Below are positions 1-6,290 of a DNA stretch of 6,555 nucleotides, piece by piece (the stretch's first letter is position 1; each line of letters starts with the position of its first letter). Position numbers and translations under genes: made by a program. Location of the stretch: the NCBI GenBank assembly GCA_016784705.1, contig JADHUD010000139.1:1-6555 (forward strand). The letters run 5' to 3'. Source of the DNA: Spirochaetia bacterium. Lineage in GTDB: Bacteria > Spirochaetota > Spirochaetia > JABMQR01. The notes under the pieces are model-generated. The model was not told the DNA's origin, ran no database searches, and saw only the letters and a list, made by a program, of their open reading frames with translations.

Positions 1-796
1 CAAATTCATCAAGATCAACTAAATCTGAGAAAGATCCCTCCTGCTCATCTTCAACCATCTCTATTGTAACAGTGCTTTCATCTGAATTCTGAATTTCTTC
101 AAAAAATAAAATTCTACTGCAGTATGGACAAAACATAAAATCTTTACCAAGACGCACATCATTTACAAATTGGGTAGGAAGCTGCATGTGACAGCCGGTA
201 CAAACATAATCATGAATGGGAACTATTCCAACACCTGCTTTACTTTTAATAATTCGTTCAAATTTAAAAAGAACTTCCTGATCAATATTTGGAATTAGAT
301 CGCTTTCCTGTTTCTCCAGGGAATCAAGGTCATCTCTCTTTTCAGAAAGAATTTGTTCCATTTTTTCCTGTTCAGTGGAAACTTCTTCTTCCTGAAGTTC
401 CATTAGCTCCTCATGTTCTTCAAGCTGGAATTTAAGGTCATCAAGAGTCTTCTCTTTATGAAGAATTGCTTTACGCAGCTGCTGTTCTTTCTCAGCGGCA
501 TCGTTAATTTCTTTATCAAGAGCTTCATATTCACGTTGTGTAGTTATTAAATCCATTTGCTTTTCATAATTCTCACGAACATGTTCTGCTTCATCCAGTC
601 TGATTCTCAGGCTTTTCAATTCATCATTAGTACGTTTCAGACGCTCATTCTTTTCAAGATAGTTTTTCTTTCCGCGATTTAATAGTTCAATTTTAGTTTC
701 AAGTGTTTTTGGAATTTCGTGAATCTCATCCTGAACCATATACTTTTGCGATAAAACTACCTGAAGTGTTTTCAGTTTCTCAAATATTTCCTGCAT
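1..796 (-). CDS. Coiled-coil C4-type zinc-ribbon protein (DUF164-like), 3' end cut by window
   Basis: Partial gene, open at the left edge; 265 residues are visible. Residues about 1-180 are almost wholly charged, heptad-like helix rich in E, K, L and Q, as expected of a long antiparallel coiled coil. A C4 zinc ribbon follows: C199-x2-C202 (VCTGC) and C223-x2-C226 (FCPYC). After it comes a very acidic tail (about 236-265) that continues past the window. This is the architecture of the DUF164 / C4 zinc-ribbon family, thought to bind nucleic acid or act as a chaperone-like factor; its biochemical role is not settled. Start choice: an ATG also exists at 802, but AGGAG lies only 1 nt before it and 7 nt before the ATG at 796, so 796 is preferred. 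The gene begins 14 nt after the rpoD stop and is the fourth gene of the ykgJ-like/dnaG/rpoD cluster. Family assignment is fairly sure; function is unknown. Confidence 0.88.
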   Translation of the reverse strand, partial: MQEIFEKLKTLQVVLSQKYMVQDEIHEIPKTLETKIELLNRGKKNYLEKNERLKRTNDELKSLRIRLDEAEHVRENYEKQMDLITTQREYEALDKEINDAAEKEQQLRKAILHKEKTLDDLKFQLEEHEELMELQEEEVSTEQEKMEQILSEKRDDLDSLEKQESDLIPNIDQEVLFKFERIIKSKAGVGIVPIHDYVCTGCHMQLPTQFVNDVRLGKDFMFCPYCSRILFFEEIQNSDESTVTIEMVEDEQEGSFSDLVDLDEF

Positions 797-810
797 ATAC
801 ATTCTCCTGA

Positions 811-2685
811 TTATACATAATCCTTTAATCTTCTGCTTCTTTTTGGATGTCGCAGTCTGCGAAGTGCCTTCGCCTCAATTTGTCTTATTCGTTCACGAGT
901 GACTTCAAAGTATAATCCAACTTCCTCTAAAGTCAATGAATAACCATCTTCAAGTCCGAATCTCATTTTCAGAACTTCCTGTTCCCGCGGCGGGAGTGTT
1001 TTAAGCACATCCTGTAATTGTTCCTGCAATAGTTTGAATGCTGTCTGGGTTGCAGGATTCTCAACATCTTTATCTTCAATAAAGTCACCAAGCAGAGAAT
1101 CCTCTTCCTCACCTATTGGTGTTTCAAGTGATATAGGTTCTCGTGCAACATTTTTTACCGCTTTAACTCTTTGTGGTGTCCATCCAAGTCTTTCTGCTAT
1201 CTCTTCATCAGTTGGTTCCCTTCCGTACACCTGCATGAGTTGTCTTGATTCCCGCACAACTTTATTAATTTGTTCTATCATATGAACTGGAACACGAATT
1301 GTTCTGGCTTGATCCGATATAGACCTAGTTATAGCCTGTCTGATCCACCAGGTAGCATAGGTTGAGAACTTATATCCTTTACGATATTCAAATTTCTCTA
1401 CAGCTTTAATTAAACCAATATTTCCTTCCTGCACAAGATCAAAAAAATGCAGACCACGATTAGTATACTTTTTTGCAATACTCACAACAAGGCGTAAATT
1501 CGCTTGTATTAGCCGATCTTTTGCACTCTTCATCATGAGCTTTCCACGCTCAATCTCTTCAGAATGTATTATTACATTCTCAATAGTATCCTCAAATTCA
1601 TACTCTATGGCTTTCAGTTTTTTTTCTGTTAATTGAATTTGTCTGATTTTATCTTTAATAATATCTGTAGACAACTGCAGATTTTCCTCTATTTTACTCC
1701 TTTGGGTGGGTACAGCCAGAGAACGCCCCATTTGACGAAGTTCTTTAGCGGATGATACGCCAAGCCTTGCTTCAATGCTGTCTCTTTCATTTTGCAGTTT
1801 ATAAATATCTCTTTCCGCACTTAGGAATTTTTCGGTAAAATCAAGTATTTCATCCTGTTGAAGATCAATTTTACTTAATTTCTTCATTAAGCCCTTTTTC
1901 TTTTTCAAGAGATTATCATCTGTTATTATATTCCCACCAGAAGAAATTACTTTATTTTTTTGTTCAACGTAGGCTTTAAGCAGAGATTGAGAATCTCGTA
2001 ATTGTTCACGATAAGATTGATTCAACCTCTTCTGCTCAGTAAAAAATTCAGTCAACTCTTTTTTTGTAAGATCCATCTCTTTCTTATCAAATTTATGAGA
2101 AAGTTTTTGGAGAATATTATACATTCCCGTAATCATGATGCCGGAATCTTTTGTAACATGCTTGATTATATTTTCACCGTTTTCCATTTTCTTGGACAGT
2201 TCAACTTCCTGTTCGGCGGTGAGAAGTGATTCTTTACCAATTTCACGGAGATACAATCTGATCGGATCATCAATTGAAGCTTCTTTATCATTATAGAGAA
2301 CTTTTTTATCACGCGAGGAACTTCTTGATTTTGTTACAGTGACTTCATCATCGTCATCCTCATCTTCATCATCACTTTCAACAATTAAAGTATCAGTAAT
2401 ATCTGCATCCTCATCCAAGTCATCATCAATTGATACAACAAATGTTTCGTCTATAGGTTCATCATCTATTTCAATCTCAGGTTCAGCATTTTTCAATTTT
2501 TCTTTATGATCATCTTCAACAGTGATATTCAGATCCTCTAAATAGGTGATTACTTCATCTATTTTCTCTGAATCAGTTATTGAATCTGGTAACAGATCGT
2601 TGAGTTCATCATACGAAATAGATTTACTAGTACCTATTTGTTTCAATAAATCAGCAATTGCCGGATCTTTGTTTATTTCTAACAT
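811..2685 (-). CDS. rpoD: RNA polymerase primary sigma factor (sigma-70, RpoD)
   Basis: The housekeeping sigma factor, which directs core RNA polymerase to -35/-10 promoters. At 624 aa it is close to E. coli RpoD (613). In order: region 1.1 (about 7-58); an acidic low-complexity linker (about 88-114, including ESDDEDEDDDDE); region 1.2 (about 138-170, DDPIRLYLREIG); a non-conserved helical segment (about 172-385); region 2 (about 387-470), with the core-binding and -10 recognition helix YKFSTYATWWIRQAITRSI at 438-456; region 3 (about 471-545); and region 4 (about 560-624), with the -35 helix-turn-helix centred on VTRERIRQIEAKALRRLR (595-612). Regions 1.1 and 1.2 mark it as a group 1 (essential) sigma factor rather than an alternative one. 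The ATG overlaps the dnaG stop by one base (TAATG), with GAGGAAG (2691-2697) 5 nt upstream inside dnaG, so translation is probably coupled. The stop is TAA at 811-813. Confidence 0.98.
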   Translation of the reverse strand: MLEINKDPAIADLLKQIGTSKSISYDELNDLLPDSITDSEKIDEVITYLEDLNITVEDDHKEKLKNAEPEIEIDDEPIDETFVVSIDDDLDEDADITDTLIVESDDEDEDDDDEVTVTKSRSSSRDKKVLYNDKEASIDDPIRLYLREIGKESLLTAEQEVELSKKMENGENIIKHVTKDSGIMITGMYNILQKLSHKFDKKEMDLTKKELTEFFTEQKRLNQSYREQLRDSQSLLKAYVEQKNKVISSGGNIITDDNLLKKKKGLMKKLSKIDLQQDEILDFTEKFLSAERDIYKLQNERDSIEARLGVSSAKELRQMGRSLAVPTQRSKIEENLQLSTDIIKDKIRQIQLTEKKLKAIEYEFEDTIENVIIHSEEIERGKLMMKSAKDRLIQANLRLVVSIAKKYTNRGLHFFDLVQEGNIGLIKAVEKFEYRKGYKFSTYATWWIRQAITRSISDQARTIRVPVHMIEQINKVVRESRQLMQVYGREPTDEEIAERLGWTPQRVKAVKNVAREPISLETPIGEEEDSLLGDFIEDKDVENPATQTAFKLLQEQLQDVLKTLPPREQEVLKMRFGLEDGYSLTLEEVGLYFEVTRERIRQIEAKALRRLRHPKRSRRLKDYV

Positions 2686-4526
2686 TATGACTTCCTCAAA
2701 TTCTTAATTTCTTCATCAATGAATTTTTTTTCAAATAAAAGCTTACTTAAATCAATTTCATTAATACCCTGCACTGAAGCAGCTTTTATCTGCTGCACAA
2801 TTTTTTTTTGTTTAGAAAATAATGATCGAAGCTTAATTTTCTTAACAGCTTCATTTATAATATTTTCCGCCTCTTCAATAAATTCATTTTGCCCAAAACT
2901 CATTATTACCATTTGCCTGATTGTATTATCCTCGATTCTTTCAAGCAGATATTCAAAAGATGTCTCTCCTTCTCTTAAAGATTCTTCCAAAGCTGTATAA
3001 ATTTCTGCCGCTTCAGGATCTATAATTTTCTGAATAGATACTGACTTTCTTACTCTCTGAAAATATTGACGATTATTCACCAAAGTCAACATAAGAAACA
3101 TATCAGCCGATAAAGTAGCTGCATGTATTAAAGCTGAATTTTCACCCTGATTCTGGTAGTTGCCACGCGTATGGGATGTTCTTGCTTCAGACGCATGAAA
3201 ACGCCCCTGATGATCTCTTTTAATTGATTCCGATGATAATCTGCTAGAACCCTGAAGTTCCCTTTGTATCACCATTTCATCAATATCAATTACATCAGCG
3301 AGCAGTTTCAAATAACTATGCTTTTTTATTTCTGATTCAATTATTTCTATATAAGGTTTAACCTCTTTAAAAACTGATAATTTACCCTCAGGTAATGTGA
3401 TATCATATTTGTTTAACGCACTTTTTACAAGATAATCAAAGCCGTTTATTCTGTTTTTACATATATCATTTAAATGTGTTTCGGAATTTTTCTGTAAAAG
3501 ATCAGCAGGATCACTTTTTTCTTCAGCTTCAACAACTTGACTGGTTATACCAGCTCTTTCTAAAACCAAAATTGATTTCCTGGTTGCTTCCCGTCCGGCA
3601 GAATCCTGATCAAAGAATAGTACACATGTATCAGCATAACGTCTGATAATGTTCGCTTGTTCATCTGTAAATGCTGTACCCAGTGGTGCTGTTGCATTCC
3701 TGACACCGCTTTGAAATAATGCTACAACATCAAAATAACCCTCACATATTATAGTTTCATGTAGGGTTTTTATATGACTAAGCCCCTGAAACAAACCAAA
3801 AAGTTGTTCCCTTTTTCTAAAAATAGGGGTTTCTGGAGTATTAAGATATTTTGCCTTTTGATTCTTATCGAGAGTTCTCCCCCCAAAAGCTACTACCATG
3901 CCTTTATTGTTCATAATTGGGAATATTATTCTTTGCATAAATAAAGGATATGTAGGATTATTTCTGGAAAATATACCTGACTTACTGAGAAGTTTTTCTG
4001 AATAATTTTTTGATCGCAAAAATAAGTATAACCAATCCGGTGATGCTGGTGCATAACCAATTTTAAATGTATCAATCATTTCATCAGATATTCTTCGATT
4101 TTTCAAATATTCTCTAGCTTCTTTGGCTTCATCTTTATTTGTAAGAATATAATGAAAACTCTCACTTAATTTACTATATAGTTCATAAAGAACGTCCCTC
4201 TCGTCTCTTTTTATAATGTCCTCTTGAGATTCCTGTTTTATGTGCACACCGGATTTTTCAGAAAGGACCTGTGCTGCTTCAACGAAACTCAAATTATCAA
4301 TTTCCATAAGAAAATTAAATACTGATCCGCCTTTTCCGCAGCCAAAACAATGAAAAAAACCTTTCTCTTCATTAACCGTAAAAGAAGGTGTTTTTTCATT
4401 ATGAAAAGGGCAGATACCCCAGAGCCGTCCACCTTTAGGTACAAGTGTGACGTACTGTGATATTACATCCGAGATTGATATTTTTGAACGAATTTCCTCA
4501 ATAATATATTCTGGTATTTTTGCCAT
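2685..4526 (-). CDS. dnaG: DNA primase DnaG
   Basis: Makes the RNA primers for replication, working with the DnaB helicase at the fork. 613 aa from the chosen start. The N-terminal CHC2 zinc finger has C39, H42, C60 and C63 (CPFH ... HCFGC). The RNA-polymerase core and TOPRIM domain follow: the FGGR motif at 214-217, the KYLNTPET segment at 226-233, catalytic E262 in CEGYFDVVAL, D306 and D308 in FFDQDSAGR, and DPAD at 339-342. After a polar linker (about 425-465) comes a helical C-terminal domain (about 465-613), which in the family binds DnaB. The open frame extends upstream to 4655, but only the MAKIPEYIIEEI start matches the family N-terminus. That ATG follows the upstream stop as TGA-C-ATG. 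No ribosome site sits at normal distance (AGGAGG is 22 nt away), so reinitiation after the upstream gene is likely. All expected catalytic and zinc residues are present. Confidence 0.98.
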   Translation of the reverse strand: MAKIPEYIIEEIRSKISISDVISQYVTLVPKGGRLWGICPFHNEKTPSFTVNEEKGFFHCFGCGKGGSVFNFLMEIDNLSFVEAAQVLSEKSGVHIKQESQEDIIKRDERDVLYELYSKLSESFHYILTNKDEAKEAREYLKNRRISDEMIDTFKIGYAPASPDWLYLFLRSKNYSEKLLSKSGIFSRNNPTYPLFMQRIIFPIMNNKGMVVAFGGRTLDKNQKAKYLNTPETPIFRKREQLFGLFQGLSHIKTLHETIICEGYFDVVALFQSGVRNATAPLGTAFTDEQANIIRRYADTCVLFFDQDSAGREATRKSILVLERAGITSQVVEAEEKSDPADLLQKNSETHLNDICKNRINGFDYLVKSALNKYDITLPEGKLSVFKEVKPYIEIIESEIKKHSYLKLLADVIDIDEMVIQRELQGSSRLSSESIKRDHQGRFHASEARTSHTRGNYQNQGENSALIHAATLSADMFLMLTLVNNRQYFQRVRKSVSIQKIIDPEAAEIYTALEESLREGETSFEYLLERIEDNTIRQMVIMSFGQNEFIEEAENIINEAVKKIKLRSLFSKQKKIVQQIKAASVQGINEIDLSKLLFEKKFIDEEIKNLRKS

Positions 4527-4527
4527 G

Positions 4528-4962
4528 TCAGAACTGTATCGGGTTCTCCCTCCTGCGCAGATATATCCATTGCTCAATTTCATCGGCAGAATATAATTTA
4601 CCCTGACCAATGCCGGGACAGCTTTTGCCTTCTTCAATCCAGATATCTCTATCATCCATTAAAGATGCCCAAAAAGGATAGCTTCTGCATTGCAGCGGCC
4701 TTGCAGCATATACCTGACATCCATTATTGCTAAGTAAAATACAATCATTACTCATATTTTCCTTAAGGCTGAGCATTTTAAAGTTTCCCATTTCTACAAC
4801 CCTGCAATATGTTTCAATTAAAGCTGTTCTGCTCAGAGAAAAATATGTTTGTAAATTTTGTAAATCGTTATTAGATAAAAAAACATAGCCGGGTTCTTCA
4901 CGACAGCAATAACCGCACTCTTTACAGGAGAATTTTAAACCATTTTGATAAAATTTTGACAT
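4528..4962 (-). CDS. YkgJ-type cysteine-cluster protein (CxxCxxCC family)
   Basis: A small cytoplasmic protein of 144 aa with nine cysteines. The N-terminal signature is C13-x2-C16-x2-C19-C20 (CKECGYCC). A second conserved block reads GCQVYAARPLQCRSYPF (81-97, with C82 and C92), and C115 lies in SCPG. C53 and C74 are further cysteines. This pattern defines the CxxCxxCC / YkgJ family, annotated as putative zinc- or iron-chelating proteins and related to the FliB flagellin lysine methylase; the actual role of most members is unknown. There is no signal peptide or membrane segment. The start ATG at 4962 has a weak AAAGGG (4973-4978) 10 nt upstream. Its stop is one base from the dnaG start, so it is the first gene of the primase/sigma operon, where many bacteria have rpsU. 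Family call is firm; function is unknown. Confidence 0.9.
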   Translation of the reverse strand: MSKFYQNGLKFSCKECGYCCREEPGYVFLSNNDLQNLQTYFSLSRTALIETYCRVVEMGNFKMLSLKENMSNDCILLSNNGCQVYAARPLQCRSYPFWASLMDDRDIWIEEGKSCPGIGQGKLYSADEIEQWIYLRRRENPIQF

Positions 4963-4994
4963 TTACAAAGTACCCTTTACAGATCAAGGCAAAG

Positions 4995-5027
4995 AAAAGA
5001 AAAAAAAAGCCTCTCAAGAGAGGCCTT
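4995..5027 (-). terminator. Rho-independent terminator after tRNA-Tyr
   Basis: Read on the minus strand, a perfect GC-rich hairpin GCCTCT-CTTG-AGAGGC (5009-5024) extends by two A-T pairs and one G-U pair (5006-5027). It runs straight into a U-tract (nine Ts at 5000-5008, then a T-rich stretch). It begins about 5 nt after the tRNA-Tyr 3' end and ends the tRNA transcript. It lies only some 35-45 nt upstream of the next minus-strand start codon (4962). Confidence 0.92.
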
Positions 5028-5031
5028 AATT

Positions 5032-5112
5032 TGGGGAGAGAAGGATTCGAACCTTCGAAGGATAACCAACAGATTTACAGTCTGCCCCCTTTGGCCGCTC
5101 GGGAACCTCCCC
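5032..5112 (-). tRNA. tRNA-Tyr (anticodon GUA)
   Basis: Folds on the minus strand as a class II tRNA. The acceptor is GGGGAGG/TCTCCCC with a G-U at the seventh pair. The anticodon loop CTGTAAA gives GUA (5078-5076) on a GCAGA/TCTGT stem. A 12-nt extra arm precedes the T stem GAAGG/CCTTC, whose loop is TTCGAAT. The long extra arm is typical of bacterial tRNA-Tyr. The discriminator is A, and CCA is not encoded, so it must be added by the CCA-adding enzyme. It has its own likely promoter just upstream and a terminator just downstream. Confidence 0.96.
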
Positions 5113-5127
5113 ATTTTACTGATACGG

Positions 5128-5156
5128 AACGTAACAGATTTTAATTCTTCTGTCAA
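5128..5156 (-). promoter_or_regulatory. Promoter for tRNA-Tyr (between the two tRNA genes)
   Basis: On the minus strand a perfect -35 TTGACA (5156-5151) is followed by a 17-bp spacer and TACGTT (5133-5128), preceded by TG at the extended -10 position (TGT-TACGTT). The -10 matches consensus at only three positions, but the perfect -35, ideal spacing and extended -10 support it. Predicted transcription would start near 5121, about 9 nt before the mature tRNA. Geometry closely matches the tRNA-Thr promoter. Confidence 0.65.
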
Positions 5157-5159
5157 GAG

Positions 5160-5233
5160 AGCCACCTGTCAGATTCGAACTGACGACCCCGAGATTACAA
5201 GTCACGTGCTCTGGCCAGCTGAGCTAAGGTGGC
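5160..5233 (-). tRNA. tRNA-Thr (anticodon UGU)
   Basis: Standard cloverleaf on the minus strand. The acceptor is GCCACCT/AGGTGGC, all paired. The D arm is GCTC/GAGC. The anticodon loop CTTGTAA gives UGU (5199-5197), which reads Thr ACA and probably other ACN codons by wobble. The T arm is GTCAG/CTGAC with loop TTCGAAT. The discriminator is U, and CCA is not encoded. The anticodon stem CGUGA/UCUCG contains a U-U mismatch at its third pair (5204 against 5192). It lies 47 nt upstream of tRNA-Tyr. Confidence 0.96.
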
Positions 5234-5250
5234 TTAATAAATGCTTAGCT

Positions 5251-5279
5251 AATGTACTGTAAATGGTGATATGTGTCAA
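5251..5279 (-). promoter_or_regulatory. Promoter for tRNA-Thr
   Basis: On the minus strand a perfect -35 TTGACA (5279-5274) is separated by 17 bp from the -10 TACATT (5256-5251, four of six consensus positions). The predicted start is near 5244, about 11 nt before the mature tRNA 5' end, which is usual for a tRNA gene. It lies in the 111-bp gap after the chorismate mutase gene, and nothing else is evident in that gap. Confidence 0.8.
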
Positions 5280-5344
5280 GTAAGATTGAAAAAATATAGA
5301 AACTGAGAACATCATAGAAATTATTTACTTTAATAAATCTGGAG

Positions 5345-5707
5345 TCAAACTAAATCAGGGCGAAGTATTTCTGCACCATGTATGTAGCAATGGTTCATGG
5401 ATATACTTTTCTGAACATTTACATGCAGGAGAAAACGTACTACCATCGGCATTGAATTTTCACATTCACACTCTTGAACACAAAATAAGGGTATTTCAAA
5501 TGAGGGAATAGATTTTCTAAGAAGCGAAGCAGAATTTGCTGAACGAAGATCCTCAGTTTGACTGATAATTAAACTTACAACATCTTGGTCCATGAAACTA
5601 TTTTGCTTTTTGATTTCCTTAAATAAAGAGACAACGCCAAATTGAATATCTTCTAAGGTGTCAGATTTTATTTTCACAGCACCACGAACAGCAGATACTT
5701 TTCCCAT
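5345..5707 (-). CDS. aroH: Chorismate mutase, AroH type
   Basis: Converts chorismate to prephenate, the branch step to phenylalanine and tyrosine, as a stand-alone cytoplasmic enzyme. At 120 aa it matches the single-domain AroH (trimeric, pseudo-alpha/beta-barrel) family; the B. subtilis enzyme is 127 aa. It aligns along its whole length: the RGA start motif (R8), R64, E79 in CVQE, R91, Y108 and R116 in LRPDL. These correspond to the known B. subtilis active-site residues R7, R63, E78, R90, Y108 and R116, so it should be active. The short tail after LRPDL found in the B. subtilis protein is missing. The ATG at 5707 has AAGGCGG (5716-5722) 8 nt upstream, a good ribosome site. The 142-bp upstream gap is very AT-rich, with no promoter I would name confidently. 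No fused dehydratase or DAHP-synthase domain is present. Confidence 0.93.
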   Translation of the reverse strand: MGKVSAVRGAVKIKSDTLEDIQFGVVSLFKEIKKQNSFMDQDVVSLIISQTEDLRSANSASLLRKSIPSFEIPLFCVQECECENSMPMVVRFLLHVNVQKSISMNHCYIHGAEILRPDLV

Positions 5708-5849
5708 GATTCAAGCCGCCTTATTATTTTTTTTAATTGAAGTTCTTTTAAATTATGAATTTAGAAAGAAGCTCAACATTTTATGATTTATATGAATTTA
5801 CATAATTACTATTAATACAAAATTTACGAAATTTCTCTAAAAATACCAT
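5708..5849. other. AT-rich intergenic spacer upstream of the chorismate mutase gene
   Basis: 142 bp. It contains the chorismate mutase ribosome site (5716-5722). On the minus strand several TTG- and TAxAAT-like words occur, but none combine a good -35, 16-18 bp spacing and a good -10. No hairpin terminator follows the upstream membrane-protein gene, so read-through from it is possible. Confidence 0.5.
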
Positions 5850-6167
5850 TTATAGAGCCGAAATTACTGCTAAAAAATAGCATATAAAAGATATTATACC
5901 AATTCCTATAAGGGTAAAAATAACATCATACACGAGAAATCTTTTCATTCTAACAGAATCAAAGATGGAAACAAAAAAGTGAATTGTTCCAAGTACTATA
6001 TATGCTGCTCCGGAATAGAGCGCAGCATAAAACAAAAAATTTATATATTTATCTAGAGTTTTCATATATTGTGCGCCAAGATACGATAACAGAAAAAAAA
6101 TAACTGTAAAAAAAAGATAACCGCTAATAATTCTAAGATATTTAGATAATCTAATTGTATTTCTCAT
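5850..6167 (-). CDS. Small three-helix integral membrane protein, function unknown
   Basis: 105 aa and not recognised as any named family. It has a short basic N-terminus (MRNTIRLSKYLR) and then three hydrophobic helices at about 13-32, 42-67 and 77-103. The basic loop SVRMKRF (71-77) between helices 2 and 3 suggests that loop and the N-terminus are cytoplasmic, although they flank an even number of helices as expected. The protein ends only two residues after the last helix. The ATG at 6167 is the only sensible start, since an in-frame TAG lies two codons upstream. The ribosome site is poor (AGGG 1 nt away). A weak candidate promoter is TTGGCT (6228-6223), 16 bp, TATTCT (6206-6201). The length, coherent helix pattern and intergenic placement support a real gene, but with weaker translation signals than its neighbours. 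Confidence 0.7.
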   Translation of the reverse strand: MRNTIRLSKYLRIISGYLFFTVIFFLLSYLGAQYMKTLDKYINFLFYAALYSGAAYIVLGTIHFFVSIFDSVRMKRFLVYDVIFTLIGIGIISFICYFLAVISAL

Positions 6168-6241
6168 GCCCTATTCTATCAATAAATATATAGTTATGAA
6201 AGAATAAATCTATTGATGCTTAAGCCAATTTATTAAATTAT

Positions 6242-6270
6242 TAATTACAAAAGAAACTTGTTTGTAATTA
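6242..6270. repeat. 10-bp perfect inverted repeat, possible operator
   Basis: TAATTACAAA (6242-6251) and TTTGTAATTA (6261-6270) are perfect inverted copies separated by 9 bp. The centre-to-centre distance is about two helical turns, as for a dimeric repressor or activator. The right arm contains the -35 hexamer of the plus-strand promoter. The arms are AT-rich, so chance is not excluded. Confidence 0.55.
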
Positions 6271-6290
6271 CTTTTTCTTACTGATATAAT
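6262..6290 (+). promoter_or_regulatory. Promoter for the plus-strand gene at 6339
   Basis: The -35 TTGTAA (6262-6267, four of six) is followed by exactly 17 bp and a perfect -10 TATAAT (6285-6290), with TG at the extended -10 position (TGA-TATAAT). The expected start is near 6297, leaving a leader of about 42 nt before the ATG at 6339. This is the best promoter in the window. Its -35 box lies within the right arm of the inverted repeat, so a protein bound there would block or control it. Confidence 0.75.

Noticed and set aside
1034..2229. Plus-strand open frames inside rpoD (1034-1285, 2002-2229)
   Set aside because: Antisense shadows of a clearly conserved gene, with Ser/Leu/Phe-rich composition typical of reverse-frame reading.
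2779..2796. GCAGC/GCTGC hairpin near the 3' end of dnaG as a processing site or terminator
   Set aside because: Only 5 bp with an 8-nt loop, inside coding sequence and with no U-tract after it. It is explained by Gln/Ala codons.
2800..2810. A9 run in the dnaG coding strand as a slippage or frameshift site
   Set aside because: The frame continues through it normally to a family-typical C-terminus. Lysine codons in AT-rich genomes often give such runs, and no stimulatory element is evident.
2719..3000. Plus-strand 93-codon open frame inside dnaG
   Set aside because: Antisense shadow of the conserved primase C-terminal region.
4527..4655. 43-residue N-terminal extension of DnaG
   Set aside because: It overlaps the upstream coding sequence in another frame and has no similarity to primase. 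The family N-terminus begins at the ATG at 4526.
4956..5165. Two 62-codon open frames, one on each strand, across the tRNA genes
   Set aside because: They are translations of tRNA-Tyr, the terminator and part of the tRNA spacer. Neither has a ribosome site of its own or a protein-like composition.
5032..5707. Functional link between chorismate mutase (tyrosine synthesis) and the adjacent tRNA-Tyr, such as a T-box-like control
   Set aside because: The tRNA lies downstream of the enzyme gene with its own promoter, and no T-box leader is present upstream of the enzyme gene. The adjacency is probably chance.
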